NCBI GenBank assembly: GCA_003820375.1
Contig: RPQH01000012.1
Location: 1-64,000, forward strand
Source of the DNA: Ignavibacteriota bacterium
GTDB lineage: Bacteria; Bacteroidota; Ignavibacteria; Tepidaquicellales; OLB5
Reading direction: 5' to 3'
DNA length: 64,000 nt
In this document: in pieces, positions 34,017 to 42,543 of the stretch
Layout: every line of letters starts with the position of its first letter
Position numbering within the stretch: position 1 is the stretch's first letter
Notes under the pieces: model-generated
Databases searched by the model: none
The model's input: the letters and a program-made list of their open reading frames with translations, nothing else
What the model was told of the DNA's origin: nothing
Program-made: the position numbers and the translations under genes

Positions 34017-34055
34017 AAAAACAGAAGTAAAAATAATTGAAAAATATTATACTTC

Positions 34056-35435
34056 TTATTTAATAATTATCATTTTTTTTGAAAGTGAATAATCACCGGC
34101 AGTCAGGATGTAATAATAAATTCCGCTTGATAAATTCCCTGCATCAAAAGTTACCTTATAACTGCCCGGTGCATATGGTTGGTTATAAACATCAGCAACT
34201 TTTTCACCGAGAGAATTAAATACAGACACATTTACATCACCTGTGTAATTATTGTTCTCCGGCAGGTCAAACGCAATTGTAGTGGACGGATTAAAGGGGT
34301 TCGGATAATTCTGATGCAATGCAATTTCAGTTGGTACCGAATTACCATTGTGAGTGATACCGGTAAATACAATCCATGCTGCAATATTATTTACCGAAAT
34401 ACCACCTGCAGAAAAGAAATGCCCGGCTGCATAAACAGACGAACCGAACCCTGCTAATGCAAGAACATTTCCACCGTTAATTCCGCTTCCGCAAGCAGAC
34501 CACAATGTGCCGTTCCATTTAGCAATGTGGCTTGCTGAAATTCCTCCGGCTTGTGTAAAAGCTCCGCCTGCATATAGAACAGAGTTAACAACTGTAAGCG
34601 AATACACAATACCGTTTGTACCAAGAGCAAGATTGCTCCAGCTTCCGTTCCACTTTGCAATCCTGGATGCAGAAATACCACCGATTGTTGTAAAGCTTCC
34701 CCCCACAATCAGCTCATTGTTGTAAATTGCAAAAGAATAGACACCGTCATTAAATCCCAGTCCAAGAGTGCTCCATGTAGTACCGTTCCAGGCAGCAATT
34801 CTGTTAGCATTAATTCCGCCTGCTGTAGTAAATAATCCTCCCACTATTAACTGGTTATTATAGACAGTTAAAGCATTTACCTCATTATTTACACCGAGCC
34901 CAAGCGGAACCCAGTTTGTGCCGTCCCACATTGCAACCCTGTTAACAGATGTAGAGCCTGAACTAAAGAAAGTACCGGCAGCATACAGATTCCCGTTATA
35001 AACTGTTAACGCCAGAACATCGTCATTCAATCCTGCACCCATGGTTGACCAGTTGTAGCCGTTCCATTTAGCGATTCTGTTAGCCGATACGCCGCCAATA
35101 GAAGTAAAATTTCCCGCAGCGACAAGTTCACCGTTAAAGATAGTTAACGCTTCAACTCTTCCGTTAACTCCCATACCAAGGGAAGCCCAGTAAGTGCCGT
35201 TCCATTTAGCGACACGGTTAGTGCTTGTTCCTCCGGCAGTTGTAAAAATGCCCCCCGCGACGAGTTCGTTATTAAATACCTGTAAAGTATAAACGTCGTT
35301 ATTAGTACCTATTCCCGGAGACATCCAGGATTGAGATATGGAAATATTGACGCTGCAAAAAATGAAGATAAAAAATAAAACGAACAGGTAAAAATGTTTT
35401 TGAAAAAATGAAGTGCGTGTAAGATGTAGCTTCAT
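34056..35435 (-). CDS. secreted T9SS cargo protein with seven ~46-residue propeller repeats
   Basis: 459 aa. ATG 35435 is chosen over an upstream in-frame ATG at 35483 because it has a perfect ribosome site (AAGGAGG, 6 bases before) and starts a signal peptide (MKLHLTRTSFFQKHFYLFVL to ISISQ). Seven repeats follow, each with a strand near ELVAGGIFTTAGG, then NRVAKWNG, then W..LG; the count fits a seven-bladed propeller. The last 90 or so residues from IALHQNYPNPFNPST to KKMIIIK are a T9SS sorting domain, so the protein should be surface-exposed. Ligand unknown. It is a single-gene transcript with its own terminator. Confidence 0.87.
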   Translation of the reverse strand: MKLHLTRTSFFQKHFYLFVLFFIFIFCSVNISISQSWMSPGIGTNNDVYTLQVFNNELVAGGIFTTAGGTSTNRVAKWNGTYWASLGMGVNGRVEALTIFNGELVAAGNFTSIGGVSANRIAKWNGYNWSTMGAGLNDDVLALTVYNGNLYAAGTFFSSGSTSVNRVAMWDGTNWVPLGLGVNNEVNALTVYNNQLIVGGLFTTAGGINANRIAAWNGTTWSTLGLGFNDGVYSFAIYNNELIVGGSFTTIGGISASRIAKWNGSWSNLALGTNGIVYSLTVVNSVLYAGGAFTQAGGISASHIAKWNGTLWSACGSGINGGNVLALAGFGSSVYAAGHFFSAGGISVNNIAAWIVFTGITHNGNSVPTEIALHQNYPNPFNPSTTIAFDLPENNNYTGDVNVSVFNSLGEKVADVYNQPYAPGSYKVTFDAGNLSSGIYYYILTAGDYSLSKKMIIIK

Positions 35436-35441
35436 GATGTT
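35436..35441 (-). promoter_or_regulatory. start-deciding ribosome binding site region of the propeller protein
   Basis: On the minus strand the sequence AAGGAGGAAACATC immediately precedes ATG 35435. The complete Shine-Dalgarno core lies a few bases upstream of the coordinates given and settles the start at 35435 rather than 35483. Confidence 0.7.
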
Positions 35442-35741
35442 TCCTCCTTCGTTTATATAAATAGGTTTATATAACACATACAAGTTAGCTTAAAACAGGT
35501 ACGTACACAATACCGTGAAGTGGGGATGGCAATTTGTGAATAAAATTATAAGGAAAAATAGGCGGTTATTAATGATTTTAAAGCTATTTAACCTATTGAA
35601 ATCTATAAAGTTGTCTCAATTAATTTGAAATAATTCTTTTTATAAATTGATAAATATCAGTTGAAAGATTTGAAAATAAATTACTTATTTCTAAAAAATG
35701 TTTTCTAATATTATGAAAATTCATAGCATTAATTATATTCA

Positions 35742-35772
35742 TTGCACACTAACATTACTTCTTATATATTTG
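35742..35772 (+). promoter_or_regulatory. proS promoter (TTG-N20-TATATTTG), near-leaderless
   Basis: TTG at 35742-35744, 20 bases, then TATATTTG at 35765-35772: a full match to the Bacteroidota sigma-A pattern TTG-N17-23-TAnnTTTG. The ATG at 35778 is only 5 bases past the box, so the message would begin at or next to the start codon. Confidence 0.65.
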
Positions 35773-35777
35773 TATTA

Positions 35778-37499
35778 ATGAAGTTAACGGAATATTTTGT
35801 ACCTACCTTAAAGGAAGAACCAGCTGACTCGGTGATACCCTCACATAAATTGATGGTTAGAGCCGGTATGATAAGACAGCTCACAGCAGGTGTTTATTCT
35901 TATTTACCCCTTGGTTTAAAGGTATTTAAGAAGATTGAGAATATTGTAAGAGAAGAAATGAACGCTATTGGCGGTAATGAGTTCTATTTACCTGCTCTTT
36001 CACCGAATGAATTGTGGCATCAAACCGGAAGACTGGAAGATTACGGAGATGATATCTTTCGCATAAAGAACAGGGAGTTAGTATTAGCACCAACTCATGA
36101 AGAGGTTTTTACCTCAATAGCTAAACCTAACCTGATATCTTATAAAGATCTTCCTAAAATTTGGTACCAGATACAGACTAAATTCAGGAATGAAGCAAGA
36201 CCAAGAGGCGGTGTTTTAAGAGGCAGGCAATTTACAATGAAAGATGCTTATTCATTTGATGCTACATGGGAAGGATTGGATGAATCATATAATAAAAATG
36301 ACAAGGCATACAGGAATATATTTACCAGGTCCGGATTAAAGTTTTTTGTTGTATCTGCATTCAGCGGTGCAATGGGTGGAAGTAAATCAGAAGAATTTAT
36401 GGTTGAGACCGAAGCCGGTGAAGATAATGTTGCTTTAAGTGAAGATAACTCATATGCTTCAAATGTAGAGGTAGCTGTATCTTATTGTGAAACTGTCGCA
36501 AGGAAAAATAGTAATCTTTCTTTGGAAGAATTTCATACACCTGATATTAAAACAATAGATGAACTGGCCGGTTTTTTGGGTATTACAGATAAATCACGAC
36601 TTGCAAAATCCAGGGTTTTTGTCATTCCAGGCAAAGAAGAAAAAGATAATAAATACGTTGAAGTATTAGTATGCGGTGACGATGAAGTAAACGAAACAAA
36701 GCTGCATAATATTTTTTCAGGTATAAGGGCTGCACACCCTGATGAACTTTCTGAAATAACGGGAGCTGATGCAGGTTCAATAGGTCCTGTTGGCGTAGAA
36801 GGTAAGCTGAAAGTTATTGCTGATCTAAGATTAAAAGAAGCAGATGAATTAATAAGCGGTGCAAATAAAAATGATTACCATGTAAAAAATATTGATCTGA
36901 AAAGAGATGTACCGGGAATCGAATACTTTGATATAAGAACAGTTAAGGAAGGCGAGCTGACTTTGGATAAAAATTCAAAGTTAAGGATAACTAAGGCAAT
37001 TGAAGTCGGACATATTTTTAAGCTAGGAACAAAATATGCAGAGGCTCTTGGGGCAAAATATCTTGATAAAGAAGGCAAAGAACAGGTTATCATTATGGGC
37101 AGTTATGGAATTGGGATAGAAAGAATTGCAGCTGCATATATAGAACAGAATTATGATAAGGATGGAATAATATGGAGCGGGGAAATATCTCCATTCCATG
37201 TACAGTTAATTTGTGTAAATACAAAACTGGAAAATGTAAAACAAAAAGCAGATAGTATTTACAACGATTTCATTAAGTTGGGAATAGAAGTGTTGTATGA
37301 TGACAGAGGCGATATCAGTCCGGGTTTTAAATTTAAGGATGCCGACCTGCTTGGTATGCCGCTCCATGTAATTGTGAGTGAGAAAAATTTAAAGAATGAT
37401 GAAGTAGAGGTAAAAATAAGACGTACCGGTGAAAGGATGAAAATACCACTTGCAGAAATTAATTCTAAAATTCCTGAATTATTAAAAAATATAAATTAA
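35778..37499 (+). CDS. proS: proline--tRNA ligase
   Basis: 573 aa bacterial-type class II prolyl-tRNA synthetase with the inserted editing domain. ATG 35778 begins MKLTEYFVPTLKEEPADS; the frame is open 36 bases further up, but that stretch is the promoter. Class II motifs: motif 1 MIRQLTAGVYSYLPLGLKV, motif 2 FRNEARPRGGVLRGRQFTMKD, motif 3 GSYGIGIERI. The insertion domain for clearing Ala-tRNA-Pro occupies about 220-380. The C-terminal anticodon-binding domain includes GIEVLYDDRGDISPGFKFKDADLLG. Complete. It heads a long plus-strand run of genes. Confidence 0.95.
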   Translation: MKLTEYFVPTLKEEPADSVIPSHKLMVRAGMIRQLTAGVYSYLPLGLKVFKKIENIVREEMNAIGGNEFYLPALSPNELWHQTGRLEDYGDDIFRIKNRELVLAPTHEEVFTSIAKPNLISYKDLPKIWYQIQTKFRNEARPRGGVLRGRQFTMKDAYSFDATWEGLDESYNKNDKAYRNIFTRSGLKFFVVSAFSGAMGGSKSEEFMVETEAGEDNVALSEDNSYASNVEVAVSYCETVARKNSNLSLEEFHTPDIKTIDELAGFLGITDKSRLAKSRVFVIPGKEEKDNKYVEVLVCGDDEVNETKLHNIFSGIRAAHPDELSEITGADAGSIGPVGVEGKLKVIADLRLKEADELISGANKNDYHVKNIDLKRDVPGIEYFDIRTVKEGELTLDKNSKLRITKAIEVGHIFKLGTKYAEALGAKYLDKEGKEQVIIMGSYGIGIERIAAAYIEQNYDKDGIIWSGEISPFHVQLICVNTKLENVKQKADSIYNDFIKLGIEVLYDDRGDISPGFKFKDADLLGMPLHVIVSEKNLKNDEVEVKIRRTGERMKIPLAEINSKIPELLKNIN

Positions 37500-37547
37500 A
37501 CCTATCGGAAAAACACTACCTTTTTATTATATTCCAAAACTAAAAAT

Positions 37548-39122
37548 TTGTCGGATTTAACTAACTACCGGTTAATAAAATATATAATAATAATATTATT
37601 AATCGGAATTGTATTAGGAAGCGTTTCTCTTATCTATCCATTTGGTAGAGACCAGGGAATTTATGCTTACGCCGGGCGTCAAATTTTAGATGGAAATCTT
37701 CAGTATAAATATGTTTTTGACCTGAAGCCTCCTTCAGTTCATTTTACTTTTGCCCTGGGTGAAATAGCTGTGGGTACAAGCATGCAAAGCTTAAGAGTAT
37801 TTGATCTATTATGGCATTGTTTGACAGCAATAATAATATTTCTGATTTGTTTCCGGTTAACCAAAGGTCACAAATCATCATTAGCAGCAGCGGTATTATA
37901 TCTTTTTCTTTATTACAGGTTTGACTACTGGCAATCTATGCAGGCAGACAGTTTTATGAATCTTCCTTTTGCCGTATCGATTTTACTGTTATTGATTGGA
38001 ACAGATAAAGAAAAATTTATATGGATTTTTTTATCCGGTATATTTTTTGGCTTAACGGTTTTTTATAAATATACGATATTGGGTTTTCTTCCATTGTTCT
38101 TTGTTTTATTGTATTTTTGTTACAGAAAAAACATGACTTCTGTTAGAATTGCCGTAACATATACTTTAGGTTTCTTAATAGTAGTTTTTTCTGTTATAAT
38201 TGTGTTTTTTTCCGGCAGTGCATTGAAAGAATTTCTGGATGTTAATTTAGTACAAATACCTAACTATGCTAATATCGGTCTTCAAACAGAAAATGTTTGG
38301 TACATTTTAAGTAATTTACTTAAGCTGTTTGCTTATTCGATTTATTCTCCGTTAATTTTATTGATTGCCATTCATTTTTTTTATTTATTTAAAAATAAAA
38401 AATTTGATTTCCCGAATGGATTAATTTTAATCTGGGTATTATGTGTACTGATAAATCTTATAATACAATGGAAATTTTTCAAGTATCATTTTAATGTCTT
38501 ATTTCCTCCTTTAGCTATTGGGGCTGTATTAGGTTTTACAACTGTGAAAGAGAAGCTGATGAAACACAAATATTTTGTACCGGTATCTTTGACTCTGGTT
38601 ATATTATACTGTTTAACAAGCTTTAATATATATTCAAGTTATTATTCAGACTTACTGGATTATATAACATCGAAAAAAACATTAATTGAAATTTACGAAA
38701 AAAAGGGTGTAACAGATGAAACTGAATTTTTTGTTATAAGGGAATCTTTTAAGGCAGTGAATTATATAAATTCAAAAACTACAAAACAGGATTTTGTTTA
38801 CATTTGGGGGTTTGACCCTGTAGTATACTATTTATCCGGAAGAGAATGTGCATCAAGATTTATATACAATTTCCCCCTATATTGGAAAAAAGATAATGCA
38901 GCTTTTAGAAGAGAATTAATTACGGAATTGAAACAAAGGAAACCAAAGATAGTATTAATATCAAAGAATGACCAGCTCTATCTTCTATCCGGATATTTTG
39001 AAGATTCAAAACAAATGGTTGAAAGATTTCCGGAACTGAAGCAATTTGTAAACGATAATTATGTCTTCGACCATCAGACACAAAATTTTGATTATTATGA
39101 ACTTAATGAAATAAAGCAGTAA
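37548..39122 (+). CDS. multi-pass GT-C/ArnT-like glycosyltransferase
   Basis: 524 aa inner-membrane protein, TTG start. About ten or more helices, with the first extracytoplasmic loop reading YPFGRDQGIYAYAGRQILDG, followed by FDLKPPSVHFTFAL. The acidic residue in the GRDQG motif and the KPP motif are typical of GT39/GT83-type transferases that use polyprenyl-phosphate sugars to glycosylate lipids or proteins outside the membrane. The C-terminal domain is soluble (from about 395). It ends 3 bases before the Maf gene region. The acceptor may be a lipid or surface protein; not known. Confidence 0.75.
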   Translation: MSDLTNYRLIKYIIIILLIGIVLGSVSLIYPFGRDQGIYAYAGRQILDGNLQYKYVFDLKPPSVHFTFALGEIAVGTSMQSLRVFDLLWHCLTAIIIFLICFRLTKGHKSSLAAAVLYLFLYYRFDYWQSMQADSFMNLPFAVSILLLLIGTDKEKFIWIFLSGIFFGLTVFYKYTILGFLPLFFVLLYFCYRKNMTSVRIAVTYTLGFLIVVFSVIIVFFSGSALKEFLDVNLVQIPNYANIGLQTENVWYILSNLLKLFAYSIYSPLILLIAIHFFYLFKNKKFDFPNGLILIWVLCVLINLIIQWKFFKYHFNVLFPPLAIGAVLGFTTVKEKLMKHKYFVPVSLTLVILYCLTSFNIYSSYYSDLLDYITSKKTLIEIYEKKGVTDETEFFVIRESFKAVNYINSKTTKQDFVYIWGFDPVVYYLSGRECASRFIYNFPLYWKKDNAAFRRELITELKQRKPKIVLISKNDQLYLLSGYFEDSKQMVERFPELKQFVNDNYVFDHQTQNFDYYELNEIKQ

Positions 39123-39128
39123 AAATTG

Positions 39129-39719
39129 ATGAAAGACAGGATAATACTGGCATCTTCTTCACCAAGGCGGGAATATCTATTAAATGGAGTATTAAAGAAT
39201 TTTGGATTGAAGTTTCAAATAATACCTGCTAATATTATAGAATCTGTCCATCCGGGTAAATCATTTGATAAAACGGTAAAAGATTTAGCAAGGGAAAAAG
39301 CGGAAGAAGTTGCATCCAGGGAAAGTGGATTAATAATTGCCGCTGATACTATTGTAGTTCTTAATAACAATGTTTTAGGGAAACCGGAAAACGAAGATGA
39401 TGCAAAACGCATATTGAAATTGTTAAGAGGGAATGATCACGAAGTTTTTACAGGTATTGCTTTTATTGATACAAAAACAAACCGTATTGTAGAAGATTTT
39501 GAGGTTACAAAAGTTAGATTCAGAAATATGAGTGACAGTGAAATTGATTTTTACGTTAAAAGCGGCTCACCAATGGATAAAGCAGGAGCATACGGTATTC
39601 AGGATGATTTTGGAAGTACATTTGTTGAATCTATTAATGGTGATTACTTTAATATAGTGGGGCTTCCTGTTGTAAAAACATATTTGCATTTAAAAGAATT
39701 ATTGAACCTGGAATTATAG
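39129..39719 (+). CDS. maf: Maf-family nucleotide pyrophosphatase
   Basis: 196 aa Maf/Ham1-fold enzyme that hydrolyses non-canonical or pyrimidine NTPs to NMPs, also linked to septum formation in Bacillus. Start at ATG 39129, with a TTG immediately before it as an alternative. Signatures: ASSSPRREYLL at the N-terminus, IIAADTIVVLNNNVLGKP (Asp as catalytic base), and DKAGAYGIQDDFGSTFVESINGDYFNIVGLP. Complete. It sits 6 bases after the GT-C-like gene and is followed by the flippase-like gene without gap, so it is part of one operon. Confidence 0.94.
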   Translation: MKDRIILASSSPRREYLLNGVLKNFGLKFQIIPANIIESVHPGKSFDKTVKDLAREKAEEVASRESGLIIAADTIVVLNNNVLGKPENEDDAKRILKLLRGNDHEVFTGIAFIDTKTNRIVEDFEVTKVRFRNMSDSEIDFYVKSGSPMDKAGAYGIQDDFGSTFVESINGDYFNIVGLPVVKTYLHLKELLNLEL

Positions 39720-40700
39720 TTGTTTCAAAAATATAAAAAAAGAATAATATACTCGATAGTATTTGGTGCTTTATTTTATTTAGCATTAAGCATATATGCA
39801 AATTTAAATGACCTGATGGTTGCCTTCAGCAAGTTTAACTGGTATATTTTTCCTTTGGTGCTTGTTCTTTCTTTTTTAAATTATGTCAGCAGGTTCCTGA
39901 AGTGGGAATATTATACTAAAGTTCTTAATATTCATATTGATAGAAAGATTAGCTTTATGATATTTTTATCTTCTTTCATTATGGCTATTACACCGGGAAA
40001 AGTCGGGGAAGTATTTAAATCGTATTTACTTAAAGAGCACAATGGTACTTCAATAAGTAAGAGTGCACCAATAGTGTTAGCTGAAAGAATCACTGATTTT
40101 CTTTCATTAATATTTTTAAGCATGATAGGTGCAATATTATTTGGTTATGGGACAAAACTGATAATAATAGTGGGAATTTTTTTTGTTATTCTAATTATCA
40201 TAATTAGTTCTAAGAAAATTTCATATTCAATAATCGGATTATTAGAAAAGATAAATTTTGTTTCGCGTGTATCCCATAAAATACATGAGGCTTATGACAG
40301 CATATACCAGATGATAAGATTCAGACAATTGGTAATTGCATTACTGTTAAGTGTATTGGCATGGTTCTTTGAGTGTATGGGATTTTATATTGTAGCAAAC
40401 AGCTTTAGTGCTGCCAGCATAATTCATGTAGATATATTTGCAGCAACATTTATATATGGATTTGCTACAATTGCAGGAGCAGTTACAATGCTACCGGGAG
40501 GTTTGGGAGCTACAGATGCCAGTATAGCTTTTTTACTTGTTTCATTAAAAAATATATCGGAAAATATAGCAGTTGCAGCAACATTGATTATAAGGGTTGC
40601 AACTTTGTGGTTTGCAGTAATTGTAGGAATAATAGCAATTTTAATTTACCAGAAAATATCGCATAGCAATTTAAAAGATATTGCACTGGATACAAAATAA
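39720..40700 (+). CDS. flippase-like membrane protein (UPF0104/AglD-MprF type)
   Basis: 326 aa inner-membrane protein with about eight helices, TTG start directly after the maf stop. It belongs to the lysylphosphatidylglycerol-synthase transmembrane (UPF0104) family: landmarks are the segment [15 protein letters not shown], the motif [31 protein letters not shown], and the late [17 protein letters not shown]. Members are thought to move lipid-linked compounds or to modify lipids. Given neighbours for polysaccharide and polyprenyl-sugar work, a role in moving a lipid carrier is reasonable. It overlaps the open frame of the next gene, but the real ATG there begins 8 bases after this stop. Confidence 0.85.
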   Translation: MFQKYKKRIIYSIVFGALFYLALSIYANLNDLMVAFSKFNWYIFPLVLVLSFLNYVSRFLKWEYYTKVLNIHIDRKISFMIFLSSFIMAITPGKVGEVFKSYLLKEHNGTSISKSAPIVLAERITDFLSLIFLSMIGAILFGYGTKLIIIVGIFFVILIIIISSKKISYSIIGLLEKINFVSRVSHKIHEAYDSIYQMIRFRQLVIALLLSVLAWFFECMGFYIVANSFSAASIIHVDIFAATFIYGFATIAGAVTMLPGGLGATDASIAFLLVSLKNISENIAVAATLIIRVATLWFAVIVGIIAILIYQKISHSNLKDIALDTK

Positions 40701-40707
40701 TAATAAA

Positions 40708-41121
40708 ATGGATAAAAAAATTCGTATTTTAATAGCAAAAGCAGGCCTTGATGGGCATGACAGGGGTGCTAAAGTAATTGCTGCCGCCTTCAGGGATGCA
40801 GGTATTGAAGTGATTTATACCGGTTTAAGACAAACACCGGAAATGATTGTTGAAGCCGCATTACAGGAAGATGTTGATGCTATTGGCATCAGTATACTTA
40901 GCGGAGCACATAATACAATTTTTAAAAAAGTTCTTGATTTAATGAATTCAAAAGGACTGAATGATGTGCTGCTTTTTGGAGGCGGTATAATTCCTAAAAA
41001 TGATATTGAAAAATTAAAAGAATTGGGTGTAGGTGAATTATTTACACCCGGAACGCCAACTCATGAAACTATAGAATATGTTAAAAAGTGGGTTGCGGAA
41101 CATAGGCAGGCAGTTGTATAA
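40708..41121 (+). CDS. stand-alone cobalamin-binding domain (methylmalonyl-CoA mutase C-terminal type)
   Basis: 137 aa B12-binding Rossmann-like protein. ATG 40708 is chosen because it starts the domain ([20 protein letters not shown]), whereas the longer frame overlaps the preceding gene. The cobalamin motif DxHxxG is at 15-20 with His17 as the axial ligand; further blocks SILSGAH and FGGGIIP match the carboxy-terminal domain of methylmalonyl-CoA mutase and split acyl-CoA mutases. The catalytic TIM-barrel subunit is not next to it. It probably pairs with a mutase large subunit encoded elsewhere, or is a reused B12 sensor. Confidence 0.88.
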   Translation: MDKKIRILIAKAGLDGHDRGAKVIAAAFRDAGIEVIYTGLRQTPEMIVEAALQEDVDAIGISILSGAHNTIFKKVLDLMNSKGLNDVLLFGGGIIPKNDIEKLKELGVGELFTPGTPTHETIEYVKKWVAEHRQAVV

Positions 41122-41148
41122 TAACATTAAAAATTCGCTAATTAAACA

Positions 41149-42543
41149 ATGGCAATAAAATTTGGTACCGATGGCTGGAGAGCAGTCATTGCGGATGATT
41201 TTACTTTTGAAAATTTAAAAAAGATATCAAAAGCTACGGCAATAGCTTTCCAAAATCATCCTAAACTTTCAAATGGTATCGTAATTGGTTATGATACCAG
41301 GTTTATGTCAAAAGAATTTGCTGAAGTGTCCGCTGCTGTTTTTGCTAATCACGGAATAAAGGTCTTTCTTACCGATTCTTTTGTAACTACACCAACGGTT
41401 TCGCTATTAACAAGAGATAATAATTATGCATATGGTGTAATGATAACTTCTTCTCATAATCCGGCCAAATATAATGGATTCAAGCTGAAAGATGAATTTG
41501 GCGGTTCGATGGGACCTTCATTATTGGTTCATATAGAGAAAGTGTTAAATGAAACTCCTGATTTTGATTTCGGTTCAGATACTTTTGAACAGCTTCTTAG
41601 TGCCGGAAAAATCTCATATACTGAGGGAAGAAAGTACTATATTGATAACTTAGATAATAAAATAGATGTTAATACTATTAATAATTCAGGTATAAAAATA
41701 TTATATGATGCTATGTACGGTTCAGGGCAGGGGATGATGGATGAATTAATAAAGATTGATTCAATTAGAAATACATTAAATCCCTTATTTGGCGGTTCAA
41801 GCCCCGAACCTGTTGAGAAAAATCTGACAATGATTCAAAATAAACTTTCGGCAGGTAACTATGATATAGGTATTGCAACTGATGGCGATGCTGACAGAAT
41901 TGCAATATTACGCGAGGATGGTTCATTTATTGATGCTCAAAAGACATTTGCTTTATTGCTTACTTATCTTTTGGAAGATAAAAAAATGACGGGTGCGGTT
42001 GTTAGAGGCTTTTCTTCAAGTGAATTGATAAAGAAAATATGTGAAGCAAATGATCTCAAGCTTTATACAGTTCCAATTGGATTTAAATACATATCGGAGT
42101 TAATGATTAAAGAAGACATATTAATAGGTGCCGAAGAAAGCGGCGGTATCGGCATTAAAGGCCATTTACCAGAGCGTGACGGTGTATTTAACGGAATGCT
42201 TTTCAGCGAGATGTTAGCGGTTAAGAAAAAGAAACTCAGTGAACTGATTAATGACATTGAAAATAAATATGGAAGCTTTTATTATAAGAGAATTGACAAA
42301 CATTTAAGCGACAATGAAACAAAGAATATGCTGGTTGAAAAAGCAAAAGATCTGGATGAAGTTGCCGGTATAAAGGTAATTAACAAGGATTTACTTGATG
42401 GATGTAAGCTTATATTTAAAGACGGGTGGCTACTAATACGTGCTTCCGGTACTGAGCCGCTGTTAAGAATATATACTGAAACATTTTCAACTAATAAGAC
42501 AGATGAAATTTTAGATGATATTTTGAAGAAATTTAATATATAA
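41149..42543 (+). CDS. phosphoglucomutase/phosphomannomutase family protein
   Basis: 464 aa alpha-D-phosphohexomutase, interconverting sugar 6- and 1-phosphates (Glc, Man or GlcN). Four domains: phosphoserine loop ITSSHNPAKYNG with Ser102, Mg-binding DGDADR near 245, sugar loop GAEESGGIG, and C-terminal phosphate loop RASGTEPLLR. Complete. Lies 27 bases after the B12 domain and directly before the Wza-like gene (stop TAA then ATG), so it opens the polysaccharide assembly run and likely supplies hexose-1-phosphate for sugar-nucleotide synthesis. The specific sugar cannot be told from the motifs. Confidence 0.93.
   Translation: MAIKFGTDGWRAVIADDFTFENLKKISKATAIAFQNHPKLSNGIVIGYDTRFMSKEFAEVSAAVFANHGIKVFLTDSFVTTPTVSLLTRDNNYAYGVMITSSHNPAKYNGFKLKDEFGGSMGPSLLVHIEKVLNETPDFDFGSDTFEQLLSAGKISYTEGRKYYIDNLDNKIDVNTINNSGIKILYDAMYGSGQGMMDELIKIDSIRNTLNPLFGGSSPEPVEKNLTMIQNKLSAGNYDIGIATDGDADRIAILREDGSFIDAQKTFALLLTYLLEDKKMTGAVVRGFSSSELIKKICEANDLKLYTVPIGFKYISELMIKEDILIGAEESGGIGIKGHLPERDGVFNGMLFSEMLAVKKKKLSELINDIENKYGSFYYKRIDKHLSDNETKNMLVEKAKDLDEVAGIKVINKDLLDGCKLIFKDGWLLIRASGTEPLLRIYTETFSTNKTDEILDDILKKFNI

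Larger units (their letters stand above)
32364..34055. other. 1.7-kb gene-poor, repeat-rich intergenic region
   Basis: No credible gene on either strand. It contains a plus-strand terminator-like hairpin (32721-32757), two copies of the 67-bp dispersed repeat (about 32960-33038 and 33317-33396), an array of four 15-base hairpins (33084-33236), a 19-base direct repeat (33405-33423 and 33449-33467), and an unassigned AT-rich stretch from 33480 to 33985. Short frames such as 32816-33085 (-) run across the repeats and do not look like proteins. Confidence 0.75.
35436..35777. other. 342-bp divergent promoter region
   Basis: Between the propeller gene (-) and proS (+). AT-rich. It contains the propeller gene's ribosome site at its left end and a good -33/-7 promoter for proS at its right end (35742-35772). 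No gene or repeat seen. Confidence 0.75.

Noticed and set aside
32364-34055. tRNA or other known structured RNA in the largest gap
   Set aside because: No cloverleaf or T-loop GTTCRA pattern was found; only small hairpins and dispersed repeats are visible.
35436-35483. Upstream start at 35483 for the propeller protein
   Set aside because: ATG 35435 has a full AAGGAGG site at the right spacing and begins the signal peptide.
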